A stretch of DNA of 64,000 bases. Source: Enoplolaimus lenunculus. Lineage: Eukaryota; Nematoda; Enoplea; Enoplida; Thoracostomopsidae. The position numbers were made by a program, and so were the translations under genes. The notes beneath the pieces were generated by a model. That model did not search any database and was not told where the DNA came from. It saw only the letters and a program-made list of their open reading frames with translations. The stretch is taken from contig JASANG010001733.1 of NCBI GenBank assembly GCA_030248215.1, positions 124,001 to 188,000 of the forward strand, read 5' to 3'. Position 1 is the first letter of the stretch. Each line of letters begins with the position of its first letter. Of this stretch, positions 1 through 10,319 are shown piece by piece.

Positions 1-907
1 CAGGAGTGTAACCAGGATTTCATGACGGAAGAGTTAACCGAATGTAAGGATTTTCTGAATTGGATCCTCCGGATTTAGAAGCTTATTCTAAACTCTCTTA
101 AAGGTACTTTTTCTTATGTCTCATCGAAAATTTCGGGAGGGCATATATACTCCCTATTCCTCCTATTGTGTCAGTGTCGCATCTAGGTGGGTTGGGCATG
201 TCCGCAACCATTATCCCTGATGCGCTAAAACTATAGTGTTGGAAGCATTTTATCTGAACGTCAGAATGTGTAGTCTAACAGAACCTCAGAATGTGTCGTC
301 TTGCAGAATATTCAAAAATTATCACGGGGTTGGTGCACTAACCCAAGCATTTTAACCTTTGACACAATTGCTAAATCTTAAATTATGCAAAATTTCCTAA
401 ACCCGGTATAGAAGCTGCAACAGTTCAATGTGCAATAATTCTCAACCCTTCACTTCTTTATGTAAACGACCCAGTGCCACGATGCAAGGCAAGGACTGGG
501 TTGCTGAAATCTTACTTAAGTATTTACTTAAAGTGTGCTTAAGTAATTACTTAAGTCAACGACTTAAGTAATTACTTAAGTCAACGACTTAAGTAAATAC
601 TTAACTTTTCGAACAAAACAGGTAAACGCCAAATGTGAGCCAATGTCATTACGAAAAAGTAACAGTTTTGCTGTAATTAACGAGGCACTACGAGTTTACA
701 ATTTCAGCTAAACCAGTGTTAGCATATTTGAGTGGTTAATTTGTAATCCATCAGATTTCGTCAGTGACTTAAGTATTTACTTAACTTAAGAAAGTTTTAG
801 AAAACGACAAAATGGCTAAGTAATTGCTAGCACGTACTTAAGTACCAAATTAAACTTAAGTAAAGTTTCAGAAACCCAGCCACTGTCTCAGAACGGCGAA
901 AACTTAC
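1..907. other. Kinase intron or downstream sequence
   Basis: No coding exon of the missing kinase C-lobe was found here on the minus strand. The stretch contains the ACTTAAGT palindrome cluster (listed separately) and otherwise plain AT-rich sequence. Confidence 0.4.
513..862. repeat. Cluster of ACTTAAGT palindromes
   Basis: The 8-bp palindrome ACTTAAGT and its variants recur many times at 513-605 and again at 766-862. The first block includes two copies of a 25-bp unit made of CTTAAGTAATTACTTAAG plus a TCAACGA spacer. The units are self-complementary, so the block can fold into nested hairpins. It lies just downstream of the last visible kinase donor site. Confidence 0.8.
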
Positions 908-1110
908 TTGCCCAGTAACGCACTGATAAAGAACAACACCTAAACTCCACATATCAACTTGATGATTATACTCGTTTTCGTCGAGCACGTTTGCTCCAAC
1001 TTCAGGTGCCATATACAGCGGAGTACCAGCGAGACTTGTAAATGTCGATTCGGTCGTATTTGCAATACGTGACGAACCAAAATCACAAAGCTTAATCCGG
1101 CGCATTCTTG
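908..1110 (-). CDS. Kinase exon d (DFG, activation loop, APE, alpha-F)
   Basis: Residues 208-275. It begins after acceptor TTTTTGCAG. It carries IKLCDFGSS, a Thr/Ser-rich activation segment (TTESTFTS), GTPLYMAPE, then QVDMWSLGVVLYQCVTGQ. It ends in phase 0 at the near-consensus donor CAA/GTAAGT. The next exon is not visible. Confidence 0.85.
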
Positions 1111-3446
1111 CTGCAAAAATACAGCGTTTTAGTTTAGCAATTTTGAATTAGACAGATTAATAATTATATTTATCTGTTGAGTTGGGTAGCAGCGAACAAC
1201 ACGAGGCCTCGTGGAACACATAGGGTCTTTAACAAGTTATTTGAAGGCCTTATTGAATTCTAACAGAGCATCGGTGGCCTGCACGGTGTGGTGCAACGAA
1301 TCGATTGGAAAACATTTATATACACGAAATAAAAGCTATAAAGTGAATTTCAAAAACTGCACCTTTATGAACAGTTGTTTTTTCAACAAACTGTTTCAGT
1401 TTAGACTATATTCCATTGCTGTTTGAGTAAATATGCTCAACTTGTGTACTTTTCTTATAAGCAACTTCAACGTAAGCGCTTAATACACAGTAGAAATCAC
1501 CTGTAACCAGTGTGGAATACAAGAGCTTAGCTACTTATAGAATAGTTTTGATCGTATGAGAAAACTTATAGTCTGGCTTAAAAATCACTTGGTATCCACC
1601 ATGCACCGTTTGAAATTGTATGCCTTTTAGGACAATGAGCTGGATATGGTCCTACAAAAGACATTATAACCTACCAGGGCCACTTGCACCATTGTGACTC
1701 GAGTTTGAGCTCGTTCTGTGTTGTCGTCCAACCTTCGCAGCGGCACTAACCCGTTGTTCAGCTTTACTGCTCTCAGATGCACCCGGCTGACTATATTCAT
1801 CCTCGTCATCCGGCTCATAGCAAACCATAATATTTTGTGGTTTCAGGTCCATGTGAATAATGTTCATATAAAATAGGGCGTCGTAGCCGCGTGCAAGATC
1901 ACCAACCACAACATCTTAAAACGGCTTTAGATATTTTAACAATTGGTTTAGTGATTGATTTATTTACTACTGCTACAACTTAATTGACTTTCCCAACTAA
2001 ACGCTGAAATACCCCCACATTTTCGAACATGATTAATTTCGAGACGGGCACGATGCATAGCTTTAATACTGCGCGAATTCGCTTGAAACAGTTTCCATAG
2101 ACAACACAACTTGTAATCATGCAGCTACAGAACCTACAGCCATTTGTAAACCTATTTTTCTCACTAACTTAAGTCTATTACGTCTAACTCTAAACCTAAA
2201 CCCAATCTAAGCCTAAGCATAAACTTGAATGTAATCCTAAACATAAGCAATGCAAAAACCAAAAAAAAATTCGAAAACTTTTGTGGGTAAACTTTCCAAC
2301 GGCGCGATTTACAAATCAAAATTCTTTTTCTAATTTGGTTCCAAGATCCAAGGTGACCCGCATCCATAAATTAAAATTTAAAAATTGTTTCAAATCTTAT
2401 CCGATACCATATACCATTTGTTAACTATTATAAATCCAACCACACACGCGATCCATAATCAAATAAGCATATAAGAATAACATACCTTTTGTTGCCAAAA
2501 AGAAACTTACCTAAATTATACTTTGACAGTCCGTGCGCTTGGTCCAACCGTTTAAAATGCCGATCAAGATCGTTATCACAAAGCTCCATGACAAGATAAG
2601 TGAACGGTTCGTTATCTGGTACGAATACTTCGAGCAAGCTAACAACGTAGTCACTGCGTAAGCACCGTAAAATTGAAAGCTCGTCAACCTGAAAATTTGA
2701 ATAAATAAAATACAGCATTGACTGCAACTGGTGTATTTGAATAAATACCATCCGTGCTGCAAGGCAACGAAATATATAATTACTACTTTAGTAAAACGTT
2801 TAACGTTAAAACAAACCAGTGCGAGATCAATTTGTGTTCCAAAAATTATATTTATCTTTACGACCAGCCGATAAAGTAGTTTAATTAAACCATCACCGCC
2901 GATTGTTGTGTATATGTTTGGTTTGTAAATTGAAAAAAAATGGTTTTATGTTTTGGCTTTGGATTCAAAATGTGCAAGCTTAAAAATTTGTAAAATTTAT
3001 TCATTCAACCAACTGCTAAGCTTGACCACACTAACAAATGAAAATAGAGCTGCCCACGCCAAGGATTTAGCACAACGACGAAAACCAAAATTTTATATTA
3101 ATACAATTTATCACTAAAATAACGCTCAAGTATATATTCGCTTTGCTCGCTAATATTTTCCTCACTATTATATAACGCACGCCCCCCCCCACAAAGCTTT
3201 AGGTTCCACTACTGATCACAAAACTAGCATCTCTGGTCTTACCTTAATCTTTTTATTGTCCATCTTTTTAATTGCAACCGTTTGACCACTGGCGAGTGAA
3301 AACGCTCGATATACACTGCCAAACGTTCCATGGCCCAGCAGCGAATCCGGTCCTTCGAGATATGTATACCTGCCGCCAACTGTGACAGCAATCGGGACTG
3401 GGTTGGTTGACCTTCGACGCTGTTGCATTGATACAACTGGCGCCAT
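908..3446 (-). CDS. Ser/Thr protein kinase, TBK1/IKK-epsilon- or ULK-like (partial gene, 4 exons)
   Basis: Four minus-strand exons (3243..3446, 2511..2688, 1675..1914, 908..1110) join in phase to 275 codons of a protein kinase. Visible motifs: glycine loop GHGTFGSV (residues 38-45), ATP lysine in VAIK (K60), likely alpha-C glutamate E71, hinge YLVMELC, catalytic loop HMDLKPQN (148-155), DFG (217-219), GTPLYMAPE (236-244) and DMWSLG (260-265). It should phosphorylate Ser/Thr, judging from the DLKPQN loop. Two oddities: the HRD arginine is Met (a non-RD kinase), and an acidic, Ser-rich insert of about 45 residues lies between the catalytic loop and DFG. The spacing around the catalytic loop and the segment after APE recall TBK1/IKK-epsilon, while MAPE and YQCVTG recall ULK/Atg1; family assignment is inference. 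The start ATG at 3446 is chosen because an acceptor (TATAG) lies just upstream at 3467-3471; ATG 3428 is an alternative. The C-lobe after residue 275 is not found to the left and may lie outside the window. Confidence 0.85.
1111..1674 (-). other. Kinase intron between exons c and d
   Basis: A 564-bp intron bounded by donor GTAGGT and acceptor TTTTTGCAG. I see no gene or named repeat inside it. Confidence 0.7.
1675..1914 (-). CDS. Kinase exon c (catalytic loop and Ser-rich insert)
   Basis: Residues 128-207. It begins after acceptor TTTTAAG and completes the split Asp codon. It carries IIHMDLKPQNIM, with Met in place of the usual Arg before the catalytic Asp. A low-complexity insert rich in Asp/Glu, then Ser and Ala, follows. 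It ends with one base of a split Ala codon at donor CCTG/GTAGGT. Confidence 0.85.
1915..2510 (-). other. Kinase intron between exons b and c, with a TTAGGC-like patch
   Basis: A 596-bp intron. At 2169-2248 it carries degenerate CCTAAA/CCTAAG units, the complement of the TTAGGC-like arrays found across the window; no terminal repeats were recognised around this patch. Confidence 0.65.
2511..2688 (-). CDS. Kinase exon b (alpha-C helix to hinge and alpha-D/E)
   Basis: Residues 69-127 plus one base. It begins after acceptor TTTTCAG with VDELSIL, whose Glu is the likely salt-bridge partner of the ATP lysine, and contains the hinge YLVMELCDNDL. It ends with one base of a split Asp codon at the strong donor TTAG/GTAAGT. 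Phases fit both neighbours. Confidence 0.85.
2689..3242 (-). other. Kinase intron between exons a and b
   Basis: A 554-bp AT-rich intron with a short poly-C run at 3182-3190. Nothing else was recognised. Confidence 0.65.
3243..3446 (-). CDS. Kinase exon a (N-terminus, glycine loop, VAIK)
   Basis: Residues 1-68: a basic N-terminal tail (MQQRRR), then the GHGTFGSV loop and VAIKK. The exon ends in phase 0 at a good donor (AAG/GTAAGA, intron starting at 3242). Its upstream limit is probably the acceptor ending at 3467, giving a 5' UTR or an earlier coding exon upstream. The open frame continues past 3466 without a good ATG, so the first methionine after the acceptor is taken as start. Confidence 0.8.
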
Positions 3447-3664
3447 TGGGCTTGATTTGACCGGGTCTATAACAAACACAATAGGAACATTCAAGAAGCA
3501 CTGTATAATATGTTTATCACTAAAACCAAAGTATATATTTTGACAAGGTTAATGGTTTCTAATTATGCAAGAGAAAATTACTTTTTGCCGAAAACGGGAC
3601 TGGAAATACGGAAGGAAAATGCAGTGCATTCTACAGGTAACCAATTGTTAATTCTCCTCATTAA

Positions 3665-3923
3665 CCCTTTCTCACATGAATATTTTCTATTTCCCCTGAG
3701 GCCTACTTTTATGTTAGGATTCGAACTCCAGTGACTGAAGTGGGAGGTGTATACCATCACCACTCAGCTATAGGAGCTTGACGCTCGAGCCGAGGGGCTC
3801 TCACGTCTTGTGGTGATTTAATACTATGTATACGTATTGCAATTGTTAAACACAATGCGATATGTACTATTTAACGTACACACTGCGCTGAGTTGCCTAC
3901 AGGCAACTCAATGCGAGAATGGG
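3665..3923. mobile_element. piggyBac-type MITE with tRNA-like core, copy 1
   Basis: A 259-bp element flanked by TTAA on both sides (3661-3664 and 3924-3927), with terminal inverted repeats CCCTTTCTCACATG / CCCATTCTCGCATTG. TTAA targets and ends starting CCC are piggyBac hallmarks. Inside, on the minus strand, lies a tRNA-like core (about 3777 down to 3701) with A box TAGCTGAGTGGTGATGG (3770-3754) and B box GGAGTTCGAATCC (3729-3717). A short hairpin (TTGCCTACAGGCAA) lies near the right end. No ORF, so it is non-autonomous. Confidence 0.85.
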
Positions 3924-3927
3924 TTAA

Positions 3928-6900
3928 AAGAACTTTTTTACACTGACCTTGACGACATAAATTGGGTGATAATTTTGGCTCAATAATAGGATCAAGCGAA
4001 TAATGCGACGCAAAACTCAACGAATTAGCAGCGATATGAATTGCAGCCGAAGACATTTCTGATGCACAAATTGAATTTAAGTTTATAGTTATATTTTTCA
4101 AATGTAAAAAATTTTCAAACTAAACGATTTAAAATGCAAAGTTAAACTTAAATATAATACTTAAATGCGGTTTGCATAGCAAGTAAGCGATACAACTTTT
4201 CAAATTCCAAAAGGTTGAAATACAGAAATGTTAGGAAAGGGATTAAAATAGTTTTAATTTTGGTATATATGAGGTTTCGCAAAGTGGAAATTACGCCATT
4301 GTCCCACAATTGGATTCTAGCTGCGGCTAAGATCTTTACCGGCTGGTGAGACCAAATTTTGGCCAATGTGTACGCGAGATTTACAGTTTATTGGTTGGCC
4401 ATTTTGAGACAAAATATATTAATTTTGTTACAAAACTTGTGTTCTTACATTTTGCAAAAATTCATTGTTCTGAAAGTGAAAATATAATGAAATCACGTAA
4501 AACCAAAAAACTTTATTCTTGCCAAACTGAAACATTTCCTCATATGTATCAGAATAGCCGGTGGTTGCAAACTTACGGAATTCTCACAAAATAGGGTCAC
4601 ATTTTCCTTTTTATTACAGTTTTGGAAATTATTATTGGCTTACAGAGTGTTTTGTTTTCAATTCGATGAACGTTCCCCCATAATTCTCCCCCGCCCCCCA
4701 GAAAAATTGCGCCGTGACTTCACGCCGTTGTTGGTGTAATTTTTCTGGGGAAAAAATTGAAAAATTAAAGGGTTGGCACATTACGACTTGACTTTACTCC
4801 GTGGCTGGTGCAATTTTTCTGGGGGAAATCACAAGGGGTGAGGTGGAATTACCGCCGCAACGCCTGAAATGAAATATTTTTTGGTTTAATGAAAAATGTA
4901 ATTTTCTACTGCGGGCACTCATAAATGACTTCTAATCTGTCATGATTTCAAACGCTCAAGGCAAACTAAAAGACTGTGTGCAAGGGATTAACTGGCAAGC
5001 AGACAAAATTCAATTCTAAAAAGCCAAACTGTTAATTTTTTAATAAACAGTCGCGTTTTTTACGAGAAATAAATTATAAACTAGCGGATTTTGAAACGAT
5101 TCGAGACTGCTAAATTAGAGATTTCTGTGTTACTCGACAGGGACGTGGCCATAATTTTGGACATGAGATTACGTTCTATAACAATTCAAAAATGGGGTTC
5201 TTTATATTATCAACTTTAATAAACTTATAGAACTCATGGAAAAAATTGCAAGCGAGAGGGTATCATCCCTAAACCCCATTTACATCACCTTTCCGCTGCC
5301 ATCTTCATGGCTGGAGTTTCTAACAACCAAGCAAACAGCGGGTTTAGTTTAAAACACTATAATTTTATTAATTTTTGTTTTGAAAAACGTTAATTTAACT
5401 TTAAAATCTATCCTGTCTTTAAATTCTAAAAAGCTTTCAAACGTCAGGCATGAGAAAGGCAGAGTGTACCCCGAACGTTCGTTCGTCTTTTCGCCAAGAG
5501 TAAAATTAAACGAAAGTTGGTGCTTCAAAAATTGTTCACTTCTTGCTCAAAAGAACAAAATTCGAAGTAAAAGACATTTTGTAATTTGTGGCATACATCA
5601 AAACTGCGTGCACTATAAGAAAACATATACCTATGTAAAGATCAGTGGCGGACCGATTTTGGCGATACTGCAATTAAGTAAGCTTAAAAGGCGGGGGCCC
5701 TCTAACGCGAGGGTGGGGTACCCCAGCGTAGAGGTGGATACAGAATTTATCAATGTTTAATATGAAGCTGTCAGAGCTCACGCTTCTGTTTGATAGCTGT
5801 GAAGACACCCTTCCAAAAACAATTTCAGACAAAAGTTGCAAAATGATGGATCTAGAAACTGTAGAAGCCATCTTCAAAAATGAATGGAATATTTTAGGTA
5901 AAATTATACAATCTTCATAAGCTCTATAACCAGAGGAGAAAACACAATGCACACCTCACTCAAAACTTTAGTACCGTTCTTGACTATTTCGTTTCATGAG
6001 AGTTATATTATCTTAAGTAAAATTGTAAATCAGCGAGTGTGGCGAGCGAGAAAAATTGATAGCTACCTGGTAGTTATTGTAAGGCAGGTATAGCGTTTAA
6101 AACAATTTAAAAAATCACGGGAATCTAGAATATTGTCAAAAATCGCGAGCGAGAAGGTAGACGTATTTCAAAACATCAGCGATTTTTGTTTCAACAAGCT
6201 GGGTTGGGGGGCCCTTTGGAAAGTAACATGGTAGCTCGCTGTCTCTAACATCAAAAACCAACGGCTGTTTTTGAAAAAACGCCATCAAAACAGACCATTC
6301 AGAATTTTTTCATCAAAACAGTCACGTTGAAAATTTTTTTGGGGATATTAATTTAGATATTGGGATGTGTATGCTTTAGGTTTAGGCTTAGCGTTAGGCT
6401 TAGAATTACGCTTAGGATTAGGCGTATGTTGCACCTTAGGCTTAGGCGGGTCCAATAATTAACATGGGAAAATCGGGTACTCTATCTGTATTGTGATATA
6501 ATTAACAAGCCGAAAACATTGTTTACCACGCGGCAACACTGCCTATTGCGGAAACCAAATTAATTAGCATCATTAACCCCGGAAAAACTTGTTCAAAGCT
6601 AAGATAATACAAGTTTTCGAGCTGCCACCTGCTCAATTTTCAAGCACGGCTTATTCAAGGGTGTTACCAGAGGGGAACACCCAAGCGGTCATGGGTCCTT
6701 TTGTGAGTTTGATTAGTTTATTTCTGTGTGATACCTAAATACTGTCGGTCACAAAGTTGGCATAAAAATCACGTCAAGTAATTGACGCGGCCCTCACCAA
6801 ACCAGAATCCTGGGCTTGTGGCTACCCTTACCGGCGTATAGATGGTAAAACTCAGGGAGCGAGTCCGTAGCCAAGGAGGGCAGAGATTAAAATAAATTTA

Positions 6901-7143
6901 CCGTCAGTGCTACAAGCCCGAACATCACATTTCTTCGTGTCGAACTTAACATTATTACTTCCAAAAACAGTGAAGTTTTACCCTCTTTAGTGGGTACTTA
7001 TTCTTCAATACAATTCGGTCAGCGGCGCTTGCAAGAAATCTATCTTACAGGAGAGCCATTATTGCCACATATCGTTCAAAGAGCGAAGTATTTAATTTCA
7101 TGATAATCAGTCTGAAACTAGTACGAGTGTATTTTGACTAACT
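3928..7143. other. Gene-free AT-rich block
   Basis: No gene recognised. It holds a hairpin/tandem motif at 4694-4826, a hAT-like end (AGTGGCGGACC, 5643) and a TTAGGC-like patch at 6376-6446. It also holds a GCGAGCGAGAAAAA motif at 6050 that recurs near many repeats in the window. An open frame at 5380-5760 (plus strand) has no recognisable domain and is treated as chance. Confidence 0.5.
4694..4826. repeat. Hairpin with repeated GCAATTTTTCTGGGG arms
   Basis: CCCCAGAAAAATTGCGCC on the left is complementary to GGTGTAATTTTTCTGGGG ending at 4750, and a second right arm GGTGCAATTTTTCTGGGG ends near 4825. One left arm therefore can pair with either of two tandem right arms. Confidence 0.7.
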
Positions 7144-7147
7144 TTAA

Positions 7148-7410
7148 CCCTTTCTCACATGAATATTTTCTATTTCCCCTGAGACCTACTTTTATGTTAG
7201 GATTCGAACTCCAATAACTAGAGTGGGAGGCGTATACCGTTACCACTCAGCTATAGGAGCTTGACGCTCGAGACAGAGCGGGCTCTAACGTCTCGTGGTG
7301 ATTTAGTACTATGTATACGTGTTGCAATTGTTAAACACGGTGCGATATATATTATTTACCGTATATCCATTGCGCTGAGTTGCGTAAAGGCAACTCAATG
7401 TGAGAAGGGG
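7148..7410. mobile_element. piggyBac-type MITE with tRNA-like core, copy 2
   Basis: 263 bp with perfect TTAA flanks (7144-7147, 7411-7414) and ends CCCTTTCTCACATG / CCCCTTCTCACATTG. The minus-strand B box (7212-7200) is intact as GGAGTTCGAATCC and the A box lies at 7253-7234. It is closely similar to copies 1 and 3, suggesting recent spread. Confidence 0.87.
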
Positions 7411-7414
7411 TTAA

Positions 7415-8637
7415 TCAGAAAGTTTACTAAATTTAATGCGCCATCCACAATAACGTGCGTAGAGGGTGTGGAAAAAATTAGTCAATACTTAGAAACAAAT
7501 ATGTTTTAACGAATTTTGATCAGAAAACGTACCAAATTTGTAATATAAACGAGCAAAAATAATTTTTTATTGCTGACCAAGCGGAAAAAGTAAATCTAAA
7601 TTTTTTATTTAACAACAATCACATTTATACTAGCGTAGACAAGCATACCGTAAAATCGGATATGATGAAAAAATTAAAGAATTGTCCTAGCGTAGCTTGA
7701 GCAACCGGAATTCCGTAGTCAGGGAGTTAGGGGTCAAACAATCTTTTTATATTTTTTAATAAAACTTTTATATACTTTATCATTTTGTATTACAAAAAAC
7801 TGCCTTTTCAAACTTTTTAGAAAACTTAAACCACCTTTCAAATCCGAACAGCGTCCATGAATAACCGCAAATTATAATCAATCCGATATGTGGTTTAGAT
7901 GTAGGCATATGTTTTAGCTAAGGGCTGAATAGCTAGCTGATAACCAAAAACGGAGTCTAAAATTTTCACGCAAACTGCAATTTTAACTGAATAGCTATTA
8001 CTGATGCTGAATAATTGTAATTTGAATCCCTTGAATCGGATAGGCTAAAAAACCAAAGCAAAGTCAACATGAGAGCTTGAGTAAACTTAAGCAACCTTGA
8101 AAACAAATCTCACCATGCGTATGATCAACTTAAATTATTACGGTCAACTGCATTTGAAAAGTTCGGTTTTCGCAAACTATACGTCTTGATTGAAACTGAA
8201 AGGTAATACGTATAAATAATAAATTTAGGCTTATCTGCAGCAATGTAAGGTTGACCTATTTTACATCTTAAAAATAGTGAGATTTTTTACCAGTACGAAT
8301 TTAATTAACACCGAACTAATTAAGGGAAAATGCAAACCACGAACGACGTGTCTAGAAGTTGTCAAAGTTAATATATTAAGTAATAGATGTCGCCAAGGGA
8401 TGGCACAAAAGAGGCATGACCCTGTAATAATTAGGACAAATATATTTCTGTCAATTATTCTCGATAAGATTTAATATAATCGAAAACCAACCAGTATTAC
8501 TTAAGTAATTGGCATATCCTTCCGCAAACCAGAATTTTGGCTACGCCTATTGATCTAATCGTTGATCATATCGCACTAAAAAGATTAGCGCAATACTTAA
8601 CCTACTTTTGTTACTAAAAATTGTTTAGTTATTTGAA
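7415..8637. other. Gene-free AT-rich block
   Basis: I see no gene, named repeat or structured motif here; only short open frames without domain features. Confidence 0.4.
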
Positions 8638-8641
8638 TTGG

Positions 8642-8848
8642 TATCACGACAATTTGTCGCCCGACAAATCGTCGCTCGACAGCATGCAGTTCAAAATTTC
8701 AACGATTCGACAGTTCGTCACCTTTCATTATACTTATGCTTAGGTTTAGGTTTAGTATTACGCTTAGGTTTTTGTTTAATAAATTTATTCACAGGCTTTA
8801 CGACGACACTGTTGTGCGGCAAGTTGCCGGGCGACTAATTGTCGTAGA
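8642..8848. mobile_element. CGACAATTTGTCG-ended element with TTAGGT/TTAGGC core, copy 1
   Basis: Ends match in inverted orientation: ACGACAATTTGTCGCCCG on the left and the complement of CGGGCGACTAATTGTCGT on the right. The core (8730-8775) holds TTAGG(C/T)-like units. No ORF with a domain. Superfamily unknown. Confidence 0.7.
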
Positions 8849-9261
8849 TTCATTTGAAATGTGTGTTTGGTCAAACAAGAACTGATTTTAAAGTTAACTT
8901 GAACAGCTATTTTTATCCCTAAGTAAGTTAGCACTCTAGACGCTTAAACAATCTTCGTGACGTTATTATTGCCATAACACGCTCACAAATACCGCATATT
9001 TGACCTTGCACTAATATGTTAACCCGAAAAGAGTAGTCACGCGAATGCAGACCGGGTATAAATGAGGAAAATTTTAAATTTCATCAACTAAAAATTTCAA
9101 ATTCTGATTGCTACGAAATGTTTTTGAACGTACGTCACGACACATAGTGTGTCCGAAATATCCAGTTCCGCGCTCGTTTCAACTGCGTAACCAGAAATTT
9201 TTAGTAGAGGAATCAAAAAGTTGTTTGCGCTTTCATAGTTTACTTGGGCTAATGTAAAGAA
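8849..9261. other. Gene-free block
   Basis: Nothing recognised. Confidence 0.4.
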
Positions 9262-9712
9262 CGGGGGCGGAACAGTATTACAAGCAGATTTCTAAGCCTA
9301 TGCCTAGCCTAAGTCTAAGCCTCAGCGTAAAATTGAGCATGTTCCTCAGCCTAAGCCGAAGCCTAAGCCCAAGCCTCAGCGTAAAAATGAGCATGTTCCT
9401 CAGCCTAAGCCGAAGCCTAAGCCCAAGCCTCAGCGTAAAAATGAGCATGTTCCTCAGCCTAAGCCGAAGCCTAAGCCCAAGCCTCAGCGTAAAAATGAGC
9501 ATGTTCCTCAGCCTAAGCCGAAGCCTAAGCCCAAGCCTCAGCGTAAAAATGAGCATGTTCCTCAGCCTAAGCCGAAGCCTAAGCCGAAGCCTAAGCCCAA
9601 GCCTCAGCGTAAAAATGAGCATGTTCCTCAGCCTAAGCCGAAGCCTAAGCAAAGCAAAAAATTAGTCCAAAGCTTAAGCTTACTCTATTGTAGTCCCACC
9701 AAGAAACGTTCC
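9262..9712. mobile_element. TTAGGC-core TIR element with expanded 54-bp array
   Basis: Left part GGCGGAACAGTA and right part AAAAAATTAGTCCAAAGC followed by GTAGTCCCACCAAGAAACG match the corresponding parts of the complete element at 50453-50623. Outer ends are degraded. The core has expanded into about six copies of a 54-bp unit (9300-9655) made of CCTAAG-like hexamers plus GTAAAAATGAGCATGTT. Because 54 is divisible by 3, long frames stay open on both strands; these are not taken as genes. Confidence 0.75.
9300..9655. repeat. 54-bp tandem array of CCTAAG-like units
   Basis: About six near-identical units; the fifth has one extra CCTAAGCCGAAG dodecamer. The hexamers vary as CCTAAG, CCGAAG, CCCAAG and CCTCAG, giving a higher-order repeat of the TTAGGC complement. 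Confidence 0.9.
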
Positions 9713-9761
9713 TCCCCTGATCTTTACATAAGCCTTTACTTGTAAAGACAGAGTTCATAGA

Positions 9762-10319
9762 TTGCTCGAACAGGATGGAAATTGGCGAGTATTACGTAGT
9801 CATTTTGTCATGCAACAACAGGAAACTTTGAAACTAAACTTCCGCTACAGTTACTTGGCACCTACTTTTCTGTTAGGAAAATTTTGTTCCTTAACCCCGC
9901 CAAGAAATTGTGTGAATAGTCAGCTTGCGGGGCTTGAAAATTGGTTGCCGGCGGGGTCCAGTGCTTTATTTAGCTTTGTTGTTTCTAGTAAACTTTTATG
10001 TGTGAAATTCATTGAAGCTATAAAGCAAAACTTCATTAAAGTGCAAATCACCTTCGATCTTAACAATACGGGTTTAGCTTCACACGCGGGTAAAGGTCGG
10101 TCGCGGGTTGATGTTTTTTGCGCCGGTATGCCCGCGGCCAGAAAATTCATATTTGCATGGCTAAAGCGCGGGTTGAGTAAAAAAAATTCCTACCCACATA
10201 CCGCTCTGATTGAGCAGTCTACGGGTCTGAGGAGCAGAGTTATTTGCAATCGCTACCTATACAGTGTATCAGAGTTTAACAAAGTTTTTCAATCTCCAGT
10301 GCATTTATTACAACTCTAA
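9762..10319 (+). CDS. Unrecognised 185-codon open frame
   Basis: This is the longest uninterrupted frame in the window outside repeats. The first codon of the frame is TTG and the first ATG comes only about 16 codons in. I see no domain, signal peptide, transmembrane segment or known motif, and no splice sites that tie it to another exon. In DNA this AT-rich a single frame of this size could occur by chance in 64 kb on two strands. It is kept only as a candidate; expressed-sequence or protein matches would decide it. Confidence 0.15.
   Translation: MLEQDGNWRVLRSHFVMQQQETLKLNFRYSYLAPTFLLGKFCSLTPPRNCVNSQLAGLENWLPAGSSALFSFVVSSKLLCVKFIEAIKQNFIKVQITFDLNNTGLASHAGKGRSRVDVFCAGMPAARKFIFAWLKRGLSKKNSYPHTALIEQSTGLRSRVICNRYLYSVSEFNKVFQSPVHLLQL

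Noticed and set aside
9278-9665. Open frames of 121 and 124 codons on both strands
   Set aside because: They are translations of the 54-bp tandem array (period divisible by three); composition is pure repeat.
9762-10319. 185-codon frame as a confident gene
   Set aside because: Non-ATG opening, no domain or splice context; length is only marginally beyond chance for the window.
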